Positions 46,070 through 59,948 of a DNA stretch of 64,000 nt are shown here, piece by piece (the first letter of the stretch is position 1; every line of letters starts with the position of its first letter). The notes under the pieces are model-generated. The model was not told the origin of the DNA and ran no database searches. It saw only the letters and a list, made by a program, of their open reading frames with translations. The position numbers and the translations under genes are program-made. The DNA is from Limanda limanda (Eukaryota > Chordata > Actinopteri > Pleuronectiformes > Pleuronectidae), in assembly GCF_963576545.1 (NCBI RefSeq), contig NC_083655.1:2024922-2088921 (forward strand), in the 5' to 3' direction.

Positions 46070-49000
46070 CTATTGATTGCCGCGTTTCTTCTGCATGGCT
46101 AACATCAGTTCTGACATTAAGTTCCCGTCTCCTCCTCCTCCTCCTCCTCCCTGCAGCGAAGGTGTAGTCCTCTTTGGCGGAGGAGGAGGCATCTTCCTCA
46201 CCGATCCAGGGGCTCTAGGGGTTGGGGTAGGAGCAGAGGGTGGAGGAGGAGGAGGAGGTGGAGGAGGAGGAGGAGGAGCCCCAGCCCCTGTGAACACCTG
46301 CTGAGGTGGAGGAGGTGGTAAAAAGCCTGGGTCGGCTGGTGGAGGAGGCAGAGACTGGTCCAAGCCCCTGAGACAAGGAGGCGGTGGTTGGAGGGCTTTC
46401 GCTGACAGAGGTGGAGGAGGTGGCATTGAACGAAAGGATGGAGGAGGGGATGGGAGGGTTTTCCCTGGCAGAGGAGGAGGTGGCATTGAACGAAAGGATG
46501 AAGGAGGGGATGGGAGGGCTTTCCCTGGCAGAGGAGGAGGTGGGAGGAAGTCTGGTGGGGCCTCAGAGGAGTCATCGGCAGGCGGAGGCGGGGGTGGAGG
46601 AGGGAGGTCCACTGCAGGTGGAGGTGGAGGGAAGTTGGTTGGCATGTTCCTCGGGGGGAGGCCGGGTCTTGGGGAACTCTTGGCAGCTAAAGGAGGTGGT
46701 GGAGGAGGGAAGGATGAGTCCGGAGGTGGCGGAGGGAGAAACCCACCTGATGAGGGAGGAGGTGGAGGAGGAGGAGGTGGAGGAGGGATGCTTCCAAAGT
46801 TCTGAGGAGACAGAAAATAGACCAGTAACGCTTCGTGTTCAGGAGACGGACAAATGTACGATTTAAACGATTTCAAGGCTAAATTGACATGGTGACAGAA
46901 AATCAGCAAATACATTTGCAAAGCAGAAAATATCATATCACATTATAATATGAAAAACTACTGAAACAATAAAATAAGCCAAACAAAAATGCCAATGTTT
47001 AAACTTTTCTTTCTTGCCACATCCTTCCACCCATTTGCATGGAAATCCTCTAAAGGCCAATTTAGGCCTCTACGTCTTTTCTAAAACGGACAGATAAGAC
47101 CGCCCTCTCCGTCGTGGAACGCCCTTTCGTGCACCTCTGATTTTTCTAACTGTCCTTGTTTATTTCGGAGACCCAACGGACAGACCTTGGCTGTGATTGG
47201 TCCGCGAACGACATAATTTCCGTATGACGTCATTTCCGTATTTCACATTTCCGGACCTCAAACTTCCTGCTTCCTTCCCTGTGTCAAAAAAGACACAGGG
47301 AAGGCTAGGCGGGCTAGCCACCATGCTAACTGCGGTGGTAACAGAGCAAAAACCCGCCATCACGAATTTAATTCCACTTCTATCATGACACTGTTTCTAT
47401 AATACCGTCAGGTTAGAAGCAAACACTGGATAGTAGTAGTTAGTGTCGGGAGTCCCTGCTGACTGTGTGTGGAAGCTGGGGGGAGCTAGCTCCGTGTAGC
47501 TTCTAGCTACATGTAGCCTCAAGCAGATTCAAGCTGTGGAATCAGCAACACAGTTCGGAAACAAGACCGGGGAACCGCTGCGCTAAGAAACGATTACATC
47601 AGCATCTTGACCCGCTGGGTGTCACTTTATTTAGTTCTGTTAGTTGCCATGGTTCAGTGTGTGGGACGCAAGCTAACAGAGGTAAACAAACAAGCGTGGA
47701 CTTCTTCTTCCCGAGAAATGGGGTAGGCTTCTCTGAGCTCGTCTTCCGTTGCGCCACCTATGGGTTTGGCACTGAATTGTCTTCAACGTACAGTTGTCGG
47801 AGAGGTAAAAATCAAAAAGACTCTCCTCTCTCCGTGCGACCCTCTCCGAGAAACGGATACGTAGAAGCATACTGGAGCCTTGAGTAGGTTAACGGAGCTG
47901 CTCACCTCAGGTGCAGGTCCTGGTTGTGGTTTGGGAGCGTGACCGTTTGCGTGACTCTGTGACTTGGCTGGAAGGAGAGAAATCACACGAGTGAACACAC
48001 TGTACAAAGGGAAAACGTTTGTTCTACCGACACATCTGGGTTGTGTCATGTCACTGCAACCCAGCAGAGAGAGCTGCTCCTACCTTTGATGGTGGGCGAG
48101 GGCGTGGAGGGGTTGGAGCTGGACGGCGTGCTGCGGTTCAGCCACGCTGAGTTGACCACCGCCTTCTTCTCGGCTGTTTTGTAGTTTTCATACAGAGACT
48201 TGCCGTACTGGAGGTGTGAGGGAACGCAGCACAGATCGTGACCTCGTGTCTTCTGCTGGAGTTTGTTTCTTTGATATTAAAAAGCAGGGTTGTTCATATT
48301 TACCTTTGCGATCCGTATCCCGGTCACCCACAGGTGCATGCTCCAGGCGTCGTCACAGCACATGTACTTGATGTACTGAGAGTCCTTCTGGATCTGAGGA
48401 TGCTTCACACACAAAGCACGGGAAAGAACCACGTTTGTTTTAGTTTTACCATTTTAAAAACAGCAGCATTTTGATATTTATGTGTCTGACTGCAACTGTT
48501 TGCTGCCGTTTGTCAGTCTGATGATAGTAAACTGAATATATTTGTTTTTTTCACTGTTATCAGGACAAGAAAAGCAATTTACAGATGTCACCTTGGCCTG
48601 TGGGGATATGTAACAGTCTGTAAGGCGGTGGATTTTCTCTAATTACTGACACTTTATGGATGAAACTATTAATCCTCAAAATAATGACTTCTTGCAGCCA
48701 CAGCAGGGTTAAGTATAGGATACATTAAGTGTATTTATTACTAGTTAAGGTGCCACAAGGGGGCAGAGGGACTCTAGAATCAGACTGCTAAAAAGATTTA
48801 ATATTTTAATTTCCTGTTATTTGCTATAATCCAGTCGGTATTAGTGAAGACAAACAGAGACGTAGAAGCAGACAACTACATTTCAGACAGTCTTATCTTC
48901 AAGTGCACTTTAATCTTGTTTGCATAAGGACCAGTGAGTTTTGAGTTTTCTGCTCACGTCATCTTTGATGGTTTTATCCAAGAAAAGTGATTACAGAAGT

Positions 49001-52000
49001 ATTTCTTGTACATTGTGGACTTTAAAAAAAAAAGGGTCCGAGAGTTGATTGCTTTCCCCTGAAGAGAAAGTGGAATTTCCACATATCGTCATCATGATAT
49101 CAGTTGGAGATAATGATGGTTTCCAGGATCACCTCCAACAACTCATCTCAGAAGAACTGTTAAATGATGAAGCTAAACGTCCCTCGAGCTGCAGCGGGTT
49201 TTGGCCGCTTGTAAACGCTCTCATTTAACAGCAGTTATCATCATATCATATTGTTGCAATCTGCAGTTTGTTCTGTACGAGGCCTGAACTGTGAGGACGA
49301 GGTGTGAAATCCCGTCCTCCAACACGTCCATCCTGACAGTCCGGTTTCCCCTTTGCCCTTGGACAGATCGCACCTTGAGGGCTGTGTCTCTCACCGCTGG
49401 GTAATTCACTTTCTTTGCCTCTCTAAGCTCTTTTCGCTTTGATCCTTCACCATCTAGTCTAACGGTTATCTGCTGATTCGGGTGTTTCCCAGATGAGATA
49501 GAGGGAAAGGAAAGAACGCAGACTTTCACATCCCTTTAAAACTGACCCACCAACCCATCTAATTCTTTCCTTTATTTCCACGTCAGCACTTCTCACTCTT
49601 AAACGGGCACTGTGCGTCCCGTCGTACTTAATATTCTCCGTTTTGAAGTACTTTTAATTAAAGGCAAAGTGCTTTTACAGTCATTTCTTTTGCATAAAAT
49701 CTCATCTAGTTCATCTTTTCTTCACTGAACTGGCTGAAGCTCCTTTCACTTCTCCAAACTAAACTATTTATTGCTTTTCACATTTCCAGTAAGGCAAGCA
49801 TCAACAGTGTCAAACAGCCCTGGTAGAATGGACCAGTGAGCCAGTAATAAAACACGTTACTCTTAATGTGTTTGATATTAGCGTTTAGGGAAGTCCCCGC
49901 TTCTCTGTAAACTAACTCCACAGGGAAACGGGTGAGTGTAGTTTGAATGATTGATGAAGGATCTTTGAAGCTTACCTTCAGAACAAAGCAGAAGTCGGTG
50001 GGAGCTTTGTATTTGTTCTTAAAGTCTTTGCCGTAGTAGACGTTCACGTTGTCGAACTGTTGAAAGCAAACGAGGTCACGGGACGACTGAAAAAGAAACA
50101 AACAGAGGATGAAGTTACAACTGTGATCTGCGGCATCTTTGGGGTTTGTGTGTCGACCGAATTGAATCTGCACCACAGACGCTGTAGTGAACCACTGTGT
50201 GAAGGTGTGTATGGAAGTAGACATGTGAGATATACAGTGAGCAACAAGATGTAGTGATATTCATGCATGAAGCAGGGTTTGATAAACTACAACACACTAC
50301 ATCTTCGTAGTCCCAGAGAGGAAAGAAGAAACTCCTCTTCCATTTCATTAGAATCTCATTGGAAACTGAAAACAAACATCCATATGAGCCGGATTTTATC
50401 TCCAGCAGGAACGAGTGTGTCCCAGATCAGAGACTCTGTGCATGTGGTGTTTGCTCTTTTGACCCCTGACCTTGGTCTTCCCTTTGGGGACATAATAAAT
50501 CCCAGAGGCCCTCAGCTGGAAGAGCCGCTGCTTCCAGGACTTCTTCCCGTCTTCTCTGAGGTGCAGCACCCCCTCCAGGTCGGGCACGATGATGGACGAC
50601 CCGCAGAAGTTCTCCTGCGGACGTGAAGAAGGGATGAAAGAGGAGGAGGAGAAGATGAGAAGATGAGCGCCCCCTGGGGAAACATACTTCACTTGTGAGT
50701 TTGTGTGCATGTTTCTTTACCTCGATTAATATCTCCTTGTCTTTGTCTTTTATTTCCTTGAGAGCTTTCTTGTCCTTTTTCCAAAGATAAAAGTTCTGCA
50801 GGAATAAAACATATTCTAGTTAGATTTCATATCAGTTTTGGCCTAAATCTTTCCATCTTCTCAAGGGGAACATTCTGGTAGCGCCTGTCCAAAGATGAAG
50901 CTTTAAATTGATAGGGACATTCTGTATAAAACAGATCTGTCTCCTGCTGGAGGACGTGGAGGACATGACGGAGTGTTTTATAAAATGAGAATGTCTCACC
51001 AGGATTCCAAACCGGTTATTTGTCTGCGCCAACAGACAGAGTCCATTAAATACCCTGGGATTATAAATGGATCCGTTACATCAACAAACATGACGGGATC
51101 TCTCCGTCTTTTCCCAGAAGCTGTTCTGTCTGATATATTACAGCGAGGACATGGATGGAAGAGGTCATCCCGCGTGGAGCAAACACATCTCGTAATGGAC
51201 AACAATTCAGCAGACGGCGCTGAGCTGAATCAACGTGGAGAGAGATCCACACGAATCAAGGCCAAGAATTATGAACTAGCCAGAGCTGGACTTTAGAGAT
51301 ATGACACGCGCGTCACCTCCGATCACTCGGTACGCAAGCTACAATATGTCATGACCTCAAAGTGTTGATAATGGACAATAAGGGGACGAACCTGTGGGTT
51401 TTTGAAAACCTCGTGTTTTTCCCCACGCTCCTTGAAGAGGACTTTGTTCTCGGTGTCCCTCGTCCAGCCTAAGAGCGGCTCCACCAGGATCTCATGGTCT
51501 TCAAACGTCCGTTCTGCAAACAGAAATCAAACTGAACGTCAGTAAAGTCATAATAACAGTATTCATGTCATTGCCCTGAAGCCATATTGTATAAATCGTA
51601 CATGGATAATATTGCATAGTATGAGTTGACAGAAAGAAATGACCCAGTAGAAATGTTTGCAGTGTTTCCCTGTTGGGAGAAGTCGTGGGTATATTAATAT
51701 TTGTATGTATCTTCAAGTGTTTACGTCATTGTTATTAATGTAGTCTAAGTTTTGTGTTACATTGCTATCTGCAAAGAGATATTCAGTTTCCCAACACTGT
51801 CAACAAGTCACATCATCACTACAAGACAAAAAAGGTCTTTGGTCGATGCCAAAAATGTCCAAGACCGAAGGATTTCGTCTTTGGGAGCAGGTTGAGCCCG
51901 ACAGGAAAATAAAACCGCTTGGTCGCGGTTAGGGAACTGCAGCCATGCTCTGGTTCTGCTTTTTCTCCTGAGAAAGAACAAGTCTTTATTCGCATGACCA

Positions 52001-54394
52001 TGAATGATCACTTGTTTGAGTGATGACAACCAAAAGTTATTTCAGACACTGTAAAAACAAACGACCAACGGTGTCATAGTCATGGCGAGGACCTTACAGT
52101 GGAAATACACAAATACCTCCAGTTTGCCTCGGAATGAATCAACATTGTTGAAACCAGAATCGACGAGTCTTTAATCTCACTTTAAATTCTCTGTGCGTTT
52201 TAGCTTTGCACTGTAAAACACGGCAAAGCAAACGCCTCAGCGTGTGGACTGTAGTTCACTCTGCCACAAAATCTTTAGCTCAGCTGAGCCTGGTTCCAAG
52301 TCACAGCTGCGTAACTGTCCATTTCAAATGGGCCGAATTAAGGGATCGATAAAGCACAACCCTCCCCATTCGCTTGAAGAACTTTAAATGGCACTAAAGC
52401 TCGACAACACATTAAAAGCACTTTCCTCCATGTCCTCCTCCTCCTCCTCCTCCTCCTCCTCCTCCTCCTCCTCCTCCTCCTCCTCCTCCTCCTCCTCCTC
52501 CTCCTCCTCCTCCTCCTCCTCCTCCTCCTCCTCCTCCTCCTCCTCCTCCTCCTCCTCCTCCTCCTCCTCCTCTGCCCACCCACACACCCGGTTCCATAGA
52601 TCTTAATCGTGCACTGGCCATTTCACTGTAGTTTAGCCACGCTCCCCAATTACAGGTTTGCAGCCGAGGCAGAGGTAGGCATTAAATAGATCGCTGCCAG
52701 TGTCCCAGTTTATAGTTTGACTATTACAATCCTTAAATGGGTGGTGTGACTTTTCTGCTGGAGTGAGTTATTAGGGGTAAAACTCCCTTTGAAGAGCATT
52801 AACCACATCGTGTGTCGCGGTGGCGGAGCGGATGGCGAGCACGTGGCCGAGTCGAGACTTGTTTGAAGATGGCGATGCTGTGGAGGTCTGTGGGTGTTTA
52901 CTACGCTCCCAGAGGCCTTTTTTATTGATTAAAACGATTAAACTCGAGATGTTTTAGTGACCAGACCAGTCGCAGCGAGTTCACTCACATCCAGACGATG
53001 AATGGAACAGTTTCCATTGTGAAGCCGTCCAGTTAGTCAGAGATGACAAGACCCGGACCATGATGCTCATGAGTCAAGATATGCACACAGAAGATTTAAA
53101 GTTATATCCGTGTCTCAGACAGATATAATTCGGTTAAAAATAAACAGTGTTGACTCAAGGGAAACTCGCATTTCCTCATTTGTTTTTGCACAGGCAGCAT
53201 TGAGGTCTATCTACAGCATTGGTTGGACTCGTACTGTATTTTATTGAGCATTCACACGCTCGTTGGAAGATCCCAGTTCCCAATTTGTAACGATGTCACA
53301 ATGTGGAATAAACCTGGACACTGTAAACAAAAGGTTTTTGTTTGTGTGATTTAAATACTTCCAGGCCTCTTTCGAATGTTTGCATAATAACAAAGACTTA
53401 TTAGTGGGGGTGGCGTTCATGGAAATGTTTGTGAATTCAATACAGCAGATCAGACGCGATCCATTTCCTTTTTGATGCAACAATTTCAAATTGTAAATGT
53501 TTTCTGTGACAAAATATTTAATCAAACAGATATTCTATACATTTGTTATTGTCTCTAAATGCCACAAAATATGTAAAAAATGTATTGATCTGCTACTGAA
53601 AAATTGAATTTTATATCACATACCTGCACATAACTTTAAAATTATTTCTGCTTTCTTTTGAGTTTTGGGAGATTTTCACTCCCCAGACAGATCAGTGAAG
53701 TTTTGCTAAATGAATCAACACATTCCTTGCGACAGATTTTGTTTAAATAAGAGAAAGACCACAGTATTTTTTGGCTTATCCTCTAATTTCGTGCGTCACA
53801 GTTTTACTAGCCGCATATAAAATTACTTGAATATAATTTCTAAGCAAAACAACATTGGCTTATGTTCTGTTGCTCGCAGAGGTTAATGATTTTACCACCA
53901 GTGTTTCATTAAAACCCTTCCACCTTGGAGCACAATGAATCCTTGTCCGTGACATATAAGACTGTTTCTTTAAGAGGAAAGAAGTGAATTCATCTCAGTA
54001 ACAATCTGATGAAGTTGTTAGAAAACAGAGAAAACAGATGGTAATGAACGGCTGCAGGATCTGAGTCCGGCAGCTGAAGTAAATATAGCACCGGGCGCTC
54101 AGACGGAGGATTGAGATCATGAGGCTCCGATTTCCACATGACAGGGAGGATGACTGACAGTGTCCGACGCAACAAATGAAACCCACCTGTCTGCACTGTA
54201 CGCATGTGTGTTGTGTGAGCGAGGGGGGGGGGGAGAGAGAGACTGCAGGAAAGAGAAGAGGAGGGAGGGAGAGAGAGAGATGAATGGGGGTAAGATCAGT
54301 GTTTCATTGTGAGCTCGCTGCAGTGTGGCCGTCATGCCAATAAAAACACAGTCCATCATCTGGACCAGGGGGAAAAACCCCAGCCTGTACATTC

Positions 54395-54450
<56 letters not shown>

Positions 54451-57400
54451 TGTGTGTGTGTTTAGCTGACAGTTCAGATAAAAACACACTGAGGGCTTAC
54501 GTTGTTAAAGCTGTAATCTACCGCTGCCGTGTTTTTCTTGTTTTGTTGATATACTCGCTGCTCAGTTCCAGCTTATTGCCGAGGCGCTCCTGCACTACAT
54601 TACCCAGAAATCACTTCCCATCAAAGCAGTGGCCCCAGTTTGTAAGACATCTCTCTTTGCCAGTAAAAATAACGTCTGTAGCTCTGAGCAGATTCATTCC
54701 AAACTAGTGGTGGGATTGCATCACGCTCGGTTCCTCTTTCTATCTTCACCTGACGATATTTATCCACAGAATGACTCTGGTGCAGCACGTGGATTTATCA
54801 TTGGTCGTAAAGCCGCCTCGTGCTGTTGTTGCCTCCCAGGTTTAAAAACCCAGTGGTCCCCCAGCACACAATCACTATATTTCTCCACTGAAGGAACTCA
54901 CCGAGCTGCAGTTCTGGGTTTGTCTCACACAAGCTCCAGTCCACGTTACAGTCGCAGTGGGTCTTCTCAAACAGGTTGTCCAGAACCTCCCTGACGTTCT
55001 GACGCTCGTCCACCATCAGGGTCTTGGCGCTGCCGTCGTTCATCAGCACCTTCACCACCAACTGTCCAGAAAACAATTGAACACAAGTTTGTATATGTTG
55101 CATTACTCAGCTGTATTTTCTCCAACTCACAAAACAATACGACAAATGTTCATATTGAAACAGGTCAAATCGTTTGCATTTTGCACTTTTTACTTTACTT
55201 TTTATATCTTTTATCTTTTATATCTTTTTATTTTATATGTTGTTTTTTATTGTTTTTCTTATGTGTGTTGTATTTATTGTGCTTTTATGTTTCTATGTTC
55301 ATTGTATGCACCAATAACCAGAGTAAATTCCAGGTAGGTGTAAACCTACTTGGCAATAAATACCTTCTGATTCTGATTCTGATTCTGATTCTGATTCTGA
55401 TTCTGATTCTGAAATCAATCAATCAATATTAATCATGTATTTTCTTACTTATCTTAAATTGCCCTTTCTTTGGGTTCCTACCCGCCCTTGTTTACAGGGG
55501 GACAACTGTGAATGTAATGGATGGGGTTGAACATGTGCTGTTGATTATTACGTGAGTGTCAGAGCTGTCCTGCCGGGTCGGTGATAATTAAATAAGAAAG
55601 TGTAACCGGTAAGAAATAAGAGTTCCAGGTACAACATGAGGTTTTGTGTGTCTGTGTGAGCGATGGCAGCAGCAGCAGCAGGTCTCTCTGCAGTGACGCA
55701 TCCAGTTCACACTCATGCAACTTCTTTATTTTCCATTTAAATTACAGGATACAAACACTAAATGGCTGCTTCTGCCTGTTAATGTTAGTTCTGCCACTTC
55801 TGTCTCGGTGGCATTTCTCGTCCTCCCAAGCTGAAATGAATTTCGCTCTGGAGCCGACCAGCGCTTTCCTCCCGGGCTCATATGGCTTCACACTTCCTCT
55901 CATCTGGAGACAAATCCAGCTTTGGAAGGCTTAGCAGTTTCACAGAACCGAGGTCAGCCAGTCGGTCACGATGTGCCAAAAAAAATGTGGGTTTCAGAGA
56001 TGTTATCGCTGGAGGGTTTAGAGCGTTAGCCCACGTGTTCCTCCGTCTGGACCTGGCCTCGAACACGATATGGCTTGGGCGCTTGGTTGAATGAGATGCC
56101 ACTGGACGGCAAATTCTTCTTCCTCTTACTGAACTTCCTCATGCGAGGCGACCGGTGGTTTCTCTGAAACCCGAGAATCACATTCTGCCCAAACCACAGA
56201 GAGTGCACCTTGCTCTCTTCTGTGTCCAACAGCTGGGACAGATGTTCCTGTGAAAGTTGCCGTTTTCTCTGCTGTTTCCCTTTAGGTTTTAGATCATTAA
56301 TATCTCACCAAGGAAACCACTGTTCCACCTGCACCACGAGAGGAAGTTTAAAGCATCACATTAGCCATCCTAACACCCGTGATGGCCTGCAGTCTGAGGC
56401 TTGTTGGGTTTTGGGTTAAACTACTGACCCTGAGGTTGAAGCTTTGCATTCAAAACATGTCTGCAACTTTTGTGAGCTGCTTTACAAATGTGAGACTGAC
56501 CACATATCCCCCACAGAGGAAACCGTGCTGCTCAGCCCATTGGCTCCTCAGAGCGAAGACCTCCCTTACTGATCGATGGCTGTTTCAAAGGCACAAAGAG
56601 CCGAGCTGTGTTTGAACATCACGTCTTTTACAGTAAAGTCCTTGTAGCCGTAACTCAAAATGTCACAAGTATAGTTTATGGCAGCGGATGCGAGATCAGA
56701 GGTAAACTCCAGAGTTTGGTCGTCTCACCTTTTTCACTTTAGCCTCCTTGAGCTTCTCCAGGGCGAGTTTGATTTTGTCAGCTTTCATCTGCGCCTCGAT
56801 TTCCTCCTGAATGAGACAAACAATAACATGTTAATGAGACAGATGAGTAACAGTGAAGAACAGATGGTCTATTGCCATTTCTTCTGCTTGCTTATACCTT
56901 TACATCTATTGCACAGAGGTTTCAATCCTCTCATCTGACTCTCAGTAGTTTGAGGCTTTGAATTCATAAAACGTGCGTCAGATAAACGAGGAGCAGAATC
57001 CAGTGTCTCCGTTTCCAGTGCTGCTCGGGAGATGCTTCCCATTCTCATTATCTTCATTCAAGAATTTAATTTGTAACTTTACAATAACTGGATTAGCAGG
57101 GATAGGAAACAGTTTTCAGAGTCAGGTGTGATTAAATTCCTGCCCACAGCGGCAGGTTTAATGAAGCTCTGCGCCTCGACCACACAATGACGCATCGACT
57201 GCCTCGGCACAGCTGCTGCTTCTACCTCAGGAGGATGAGGTAACAAATCTCTGCTAAAGCAATAAGCTCCCGTCTGGTTCCACCCGCCCGAACACGGCCA
57301 CATCTTACCCCCCCCCCTATCCCAACCTGAGGTATTGATCCTGTTTCCCTTTCCGGCCTCACGGCTGCACGTGTTTGATCTGTTCCAGACTGTTTCACCT

Positions 57401-59948
57401 CCGATGCTCACTGTAACAGATGCCTCGGCCCGGGAACAACTTCGTCATGAGCTCACCGCCCAACTGCTATAAGAGCAATAGCACTGCACCGAGATGAAAA
57501 GGACCAGAAATATATACGGTGGGAACTGGTGTCGTTTTTTTAATACTGTCTTGTCACGAATGGCTTGGAAAGCACTTTGTCATCGGTAAACCAAGACATA
57601 ATAAAACAGAGACTGTGACTTTTGCTTCTCCCAACCCCCATACAGCAATGTTCTTTTTACTCTGCTGTCTGTCCTCCAGGCCTTTTTCCTTCAAACTGTT
57701 AAAGTTTTATTAAAATACTTTCTATTATTATGAAAAACCTTCATAAAACTCTCACTTCTCGAATGTTGGACCAGCTACAGGCTGTGTTGAGGTTAACATC
57801 TATTTGCAGAGATGTTACTGTTACTGTGAACACACTGTCACACCCACCCTTGTAGGCTTCGAACCCTGGGGGGGCGGAGGTGGGAAAGGGGAGGTGGCCG
57901 GGGTGTTGCTGCTTGTGCTGCTGGCTGGAGATGCTGGTGAAGCTGGTGACTCGTGGGGGGGGTGCAGGCCGTGGAGTGGCGGTGGCAGATCCGGGGGGGG
58001 CGGCGATGGAACCTTCAGACCTTCTATATCTGCCGCCAGTTTCATTTCGGTCGCATTTAGGTCAGCGACCAAATCAGCCATCAGAGCATCCAGATCAGTG
58101 TCCTCCAGCTCATGGAGGGACTCTGGGGTCAGAAGCAGAATCAGCGTATTAGGAAATAACTCAAGTGGGTATTTTAGACAAGATAAAAATGCTTTTACTG
58201 TCACAGAAACAGTCATGTGCAACATTAGTTCCTATTCTGAAATAACTTTGGGTTTTTCTTGCAAACACTGAGAACTTTCTTTTTCATTTACAACTTCCTT
58301 TTTCTTAGTTTTTATGAAGTAATGCAATAACTTGGGTTTTCCTTATTAATGCTTTTTGTGTTTGCTGCCATCTTCATGTCTGATGACGTGAACACAAACA
58401 TCATTACCTTCCCTCTCAAAGGACATGAAATCGGCATAGACAAAAGGATATTAGCATTGTGAAGATGTTGGCATGCTAATTGCTGACATTAGCTTTTGGC
58501 TCCAGTTGCTTGCTGACGTGATATAGGTCCTTATACAGGCATTTGTTATCAAGAACTGCAAAAACCTATAAAACTGATGTTTTAGGACGTGCCTTCCAAA
58601 AAAATAAAATACAGGGGAAGGAAACTTCAATGACAAATTTCGTGACTAGCCTTCAAAATTATTACGGCTTATTTTACAGCCCCTGAGCCAGAGGCCGACA
58701 CAGTGACCTTCATTTTCAACTTGCTTTAACAGATAATTTGCTTGCTAATATTAAACATGCGATATATCTTTGCCCAGTGAGTGTGTGTTATAGCAAACAT
58801 GGTGTTCAACCCCCTGCTCTTTGTGGTGTTGCTTCACTCATGTCAGACAAAGTGTTAAGTCACCGTCGGTGTAGCCGAAAGAGAAGTTGTCTTCCTGGTG
58901 AGGGGGCGGGAGAGGTTCTGGAGGTCTTGTCTCCTGTTCCAGGCTCTGAGGGAAACAATGAACAAGACCATGTTTTTATAGGAGTAGGAATATAATATCT
59001 GTACAATATGCACGGGACCCCGAGAGGCTCAGGGAGTTAATGCACAACACATTCTGAGGAAACATAAACACTCCCCGAATATTATGCAAAGAAATACAAC
59101 TTTTACAGGTTTTCATGTTCCATCTGTTTTCAGGTACGACACCTAACAGGGCTTCTGTGTGTTTTATTAACTGCCCCTCATCCCCCCCCCGGGGAAGTGG
59201 TTTTAAAAGGACTGGTTGGAAAACAACATCAAAGTGATCAGCAGGGTTTTTTCACTGAGAAGAAACTGTGCAATCTCGACCTGGCTCATACGTTTGCCAT
59301 TTGACCCCCCCCTCTAAAAGGAAATGTAATTTATGGTTGTTAGATGACCACAAAGAGTCCCCCCCCCCCCCCGCTGTGTCTGTTGTGCTTGCCAGTCTAG
59401 AGTGTCTCGGTGATCGATGGTGGGTTTTAGTGGTGTTGTCATATGTCTTTGAGGGAGAAAAGTCTATTTAAGGTAGTGGAATTAACTCTGGGAAGTCCGG
59501 AGAAAGTGTGCAGCATTTAGGATGTGGCCTCTGTGTGTAATCCCTTCAAGCACAAATGGTGTTTTAGTTGTTCAAACAAAGAGCCTCTGATGCACTTAGC
59601 AATAAAAGGGGGAAATCTTTGTTGCACTTTACGGAAGAAAAGAAGAAATCCTTTCTTCAAATTGAACAGAATTATTTGAATAACATATTTCAGACAGGAA
59701 GTGATACTAAGGAAGTGATACTAAGAAAAAGTTAATGCATTTTCTGTCCAAAAGTAAACCCCCAGTTCTATAATATATACTTTCAGTTAACGAGTTCTAT
59801 TATTTAATTTGAATAACGACTGACATTACGGTAAGTCATGAGAAACACAAATTACTGAGTGTTAGTTGTGATGAGAAGTTGCGTTTACCTGAGTGAGGAG
59901 GTCCATCTCCCCCAGCAGGTCACTGAACATGGCGTCGATGTCGTCCAT
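46070..59948 (-). CDS. apbb1ip: APBB1IP (RIAM), Rap1-GTP-interacting adaptor, 13 coding exons
   Basis: A cytoplasmic adaptor that links Rap1-GTP and membrane PIP2 to talin for integrin activation and binds Ena/VASP and profilin. Exons on the minus strand: 59889-59948, 58864-58945, 57848-58122, 56729-56806, 54902-55061, 51392-51513, 50721-50795, 50471-50614, 49976-50086, 48304-48402, 48084-48207, 47906-47967 and 46070-46801. All phases agree, giving 707 aa (human 666). Domains: talin-binding site MDDIDAMFSDLLGEMDLLTQ (1-20); a second site ELEDTDLDALMADLVADL (about 50-70); coiled coil KADKIKLALEKLKEAKVKK (147-165); RA domain with LMVDERQNVREVLDNLF (166-259); PH domain 285-402 (IIVPDLEGVLHLREDGKKSW, SGIYYVPKGKTK, HLWVTGIRIAK); a proline-rich tail with FPPPP motifs; and the C-terminus LMSELMLAMQKKRGNQ. 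The start ATG follows an AG directly, so an upstream 5' exon is likely. It converges on selenoo. Confidence 0.96.
47052..47885. mobile_element. Probable MITE with imperfect TIRs, in the last apbb1ip intron
   Basis: The left end aaggccaatttaggcctcta then cgtcttttct mirrors the right end, which inverted reads aaggctccagtatgcttcta then cgtatccgtttc. The interior is CpG-rich and unlike neighbouring intron sequence and includes gtgattggtccgcgaac. It codes for nothing. The target-site duplication is not clear, so the boundaries are approximate. Confidence 0.5.
48553..48715 (+). repeat. 170 bp dispersed repeat, copy 2
   Basis: The partner of 45437-45620, lying in the apbb1ip intron between exons 48304 and 49976. 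It could be an old SINE or MITE; no tRNA-like head was seen. Confidence 0.6.
48716..49975. other. apbb1ip intron, no feature recognised
   Basis: Ordinary intron sequence. A 102-codon minus open frame at 49221-49529 has no splice logic linking it to the gene and no known domain. Confidence 0.4.
52433..52573. repeat. (CCT)n trinucleotide repeat, about 47 units
   Basis: An uninterrupted CCT tract of 141 bases in the apbb1ip intron between exons 54902 and 51513. In the transcript sense it is (GGA)n, a pure purine run. The long Ser, Arg, Glu and Gly open frames here are products of the repeat. Confidence 0.98.
52574..54396. other. apbb1ip intron, mostly unique sequence
   Basis: No exon or named repeat was found. 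A GA-rich purine stretch lies at 54218-54284. Confidence 0.4.
54397..54463. repeat. (GT)n microsatellite
   Basis: About 33 GT units with one interruption, in the apbb1ip intron. Confidence 0.95.
55180..55411 (+). repeat. Retroelement 3' end with (TTCTGA)n tail
   Basis: It ends gtgtaaacctacttggcaat, aaatacc and then at least seven units of ttctga. A cttggcaataaa followed by a TTCTGA array is typical of non-LTR or SINE 3' ends in fish. Upstream is a T-rich low-complexity stretch. It lies in the apbb1ip intron between exons 56729 and 54902. Confidence 0.6.

Noticed and set aside
46077..46866. Plus-strand Gly/Glu-rich open frames
   Set aside because: Antisense to the proline codons of the apbb1ip last exon.
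52338..52621. Poly-Ser, poly-Arg, poly-Glu and poly-Gly open frames
   Set aside because: All are translations of the same CCT repeat in an intron.
55882..56229. Overlapping open frames on both strands in an apbb1ip intron
   Set aside because: No family resemblance and not compatible with the exon phases on either side.
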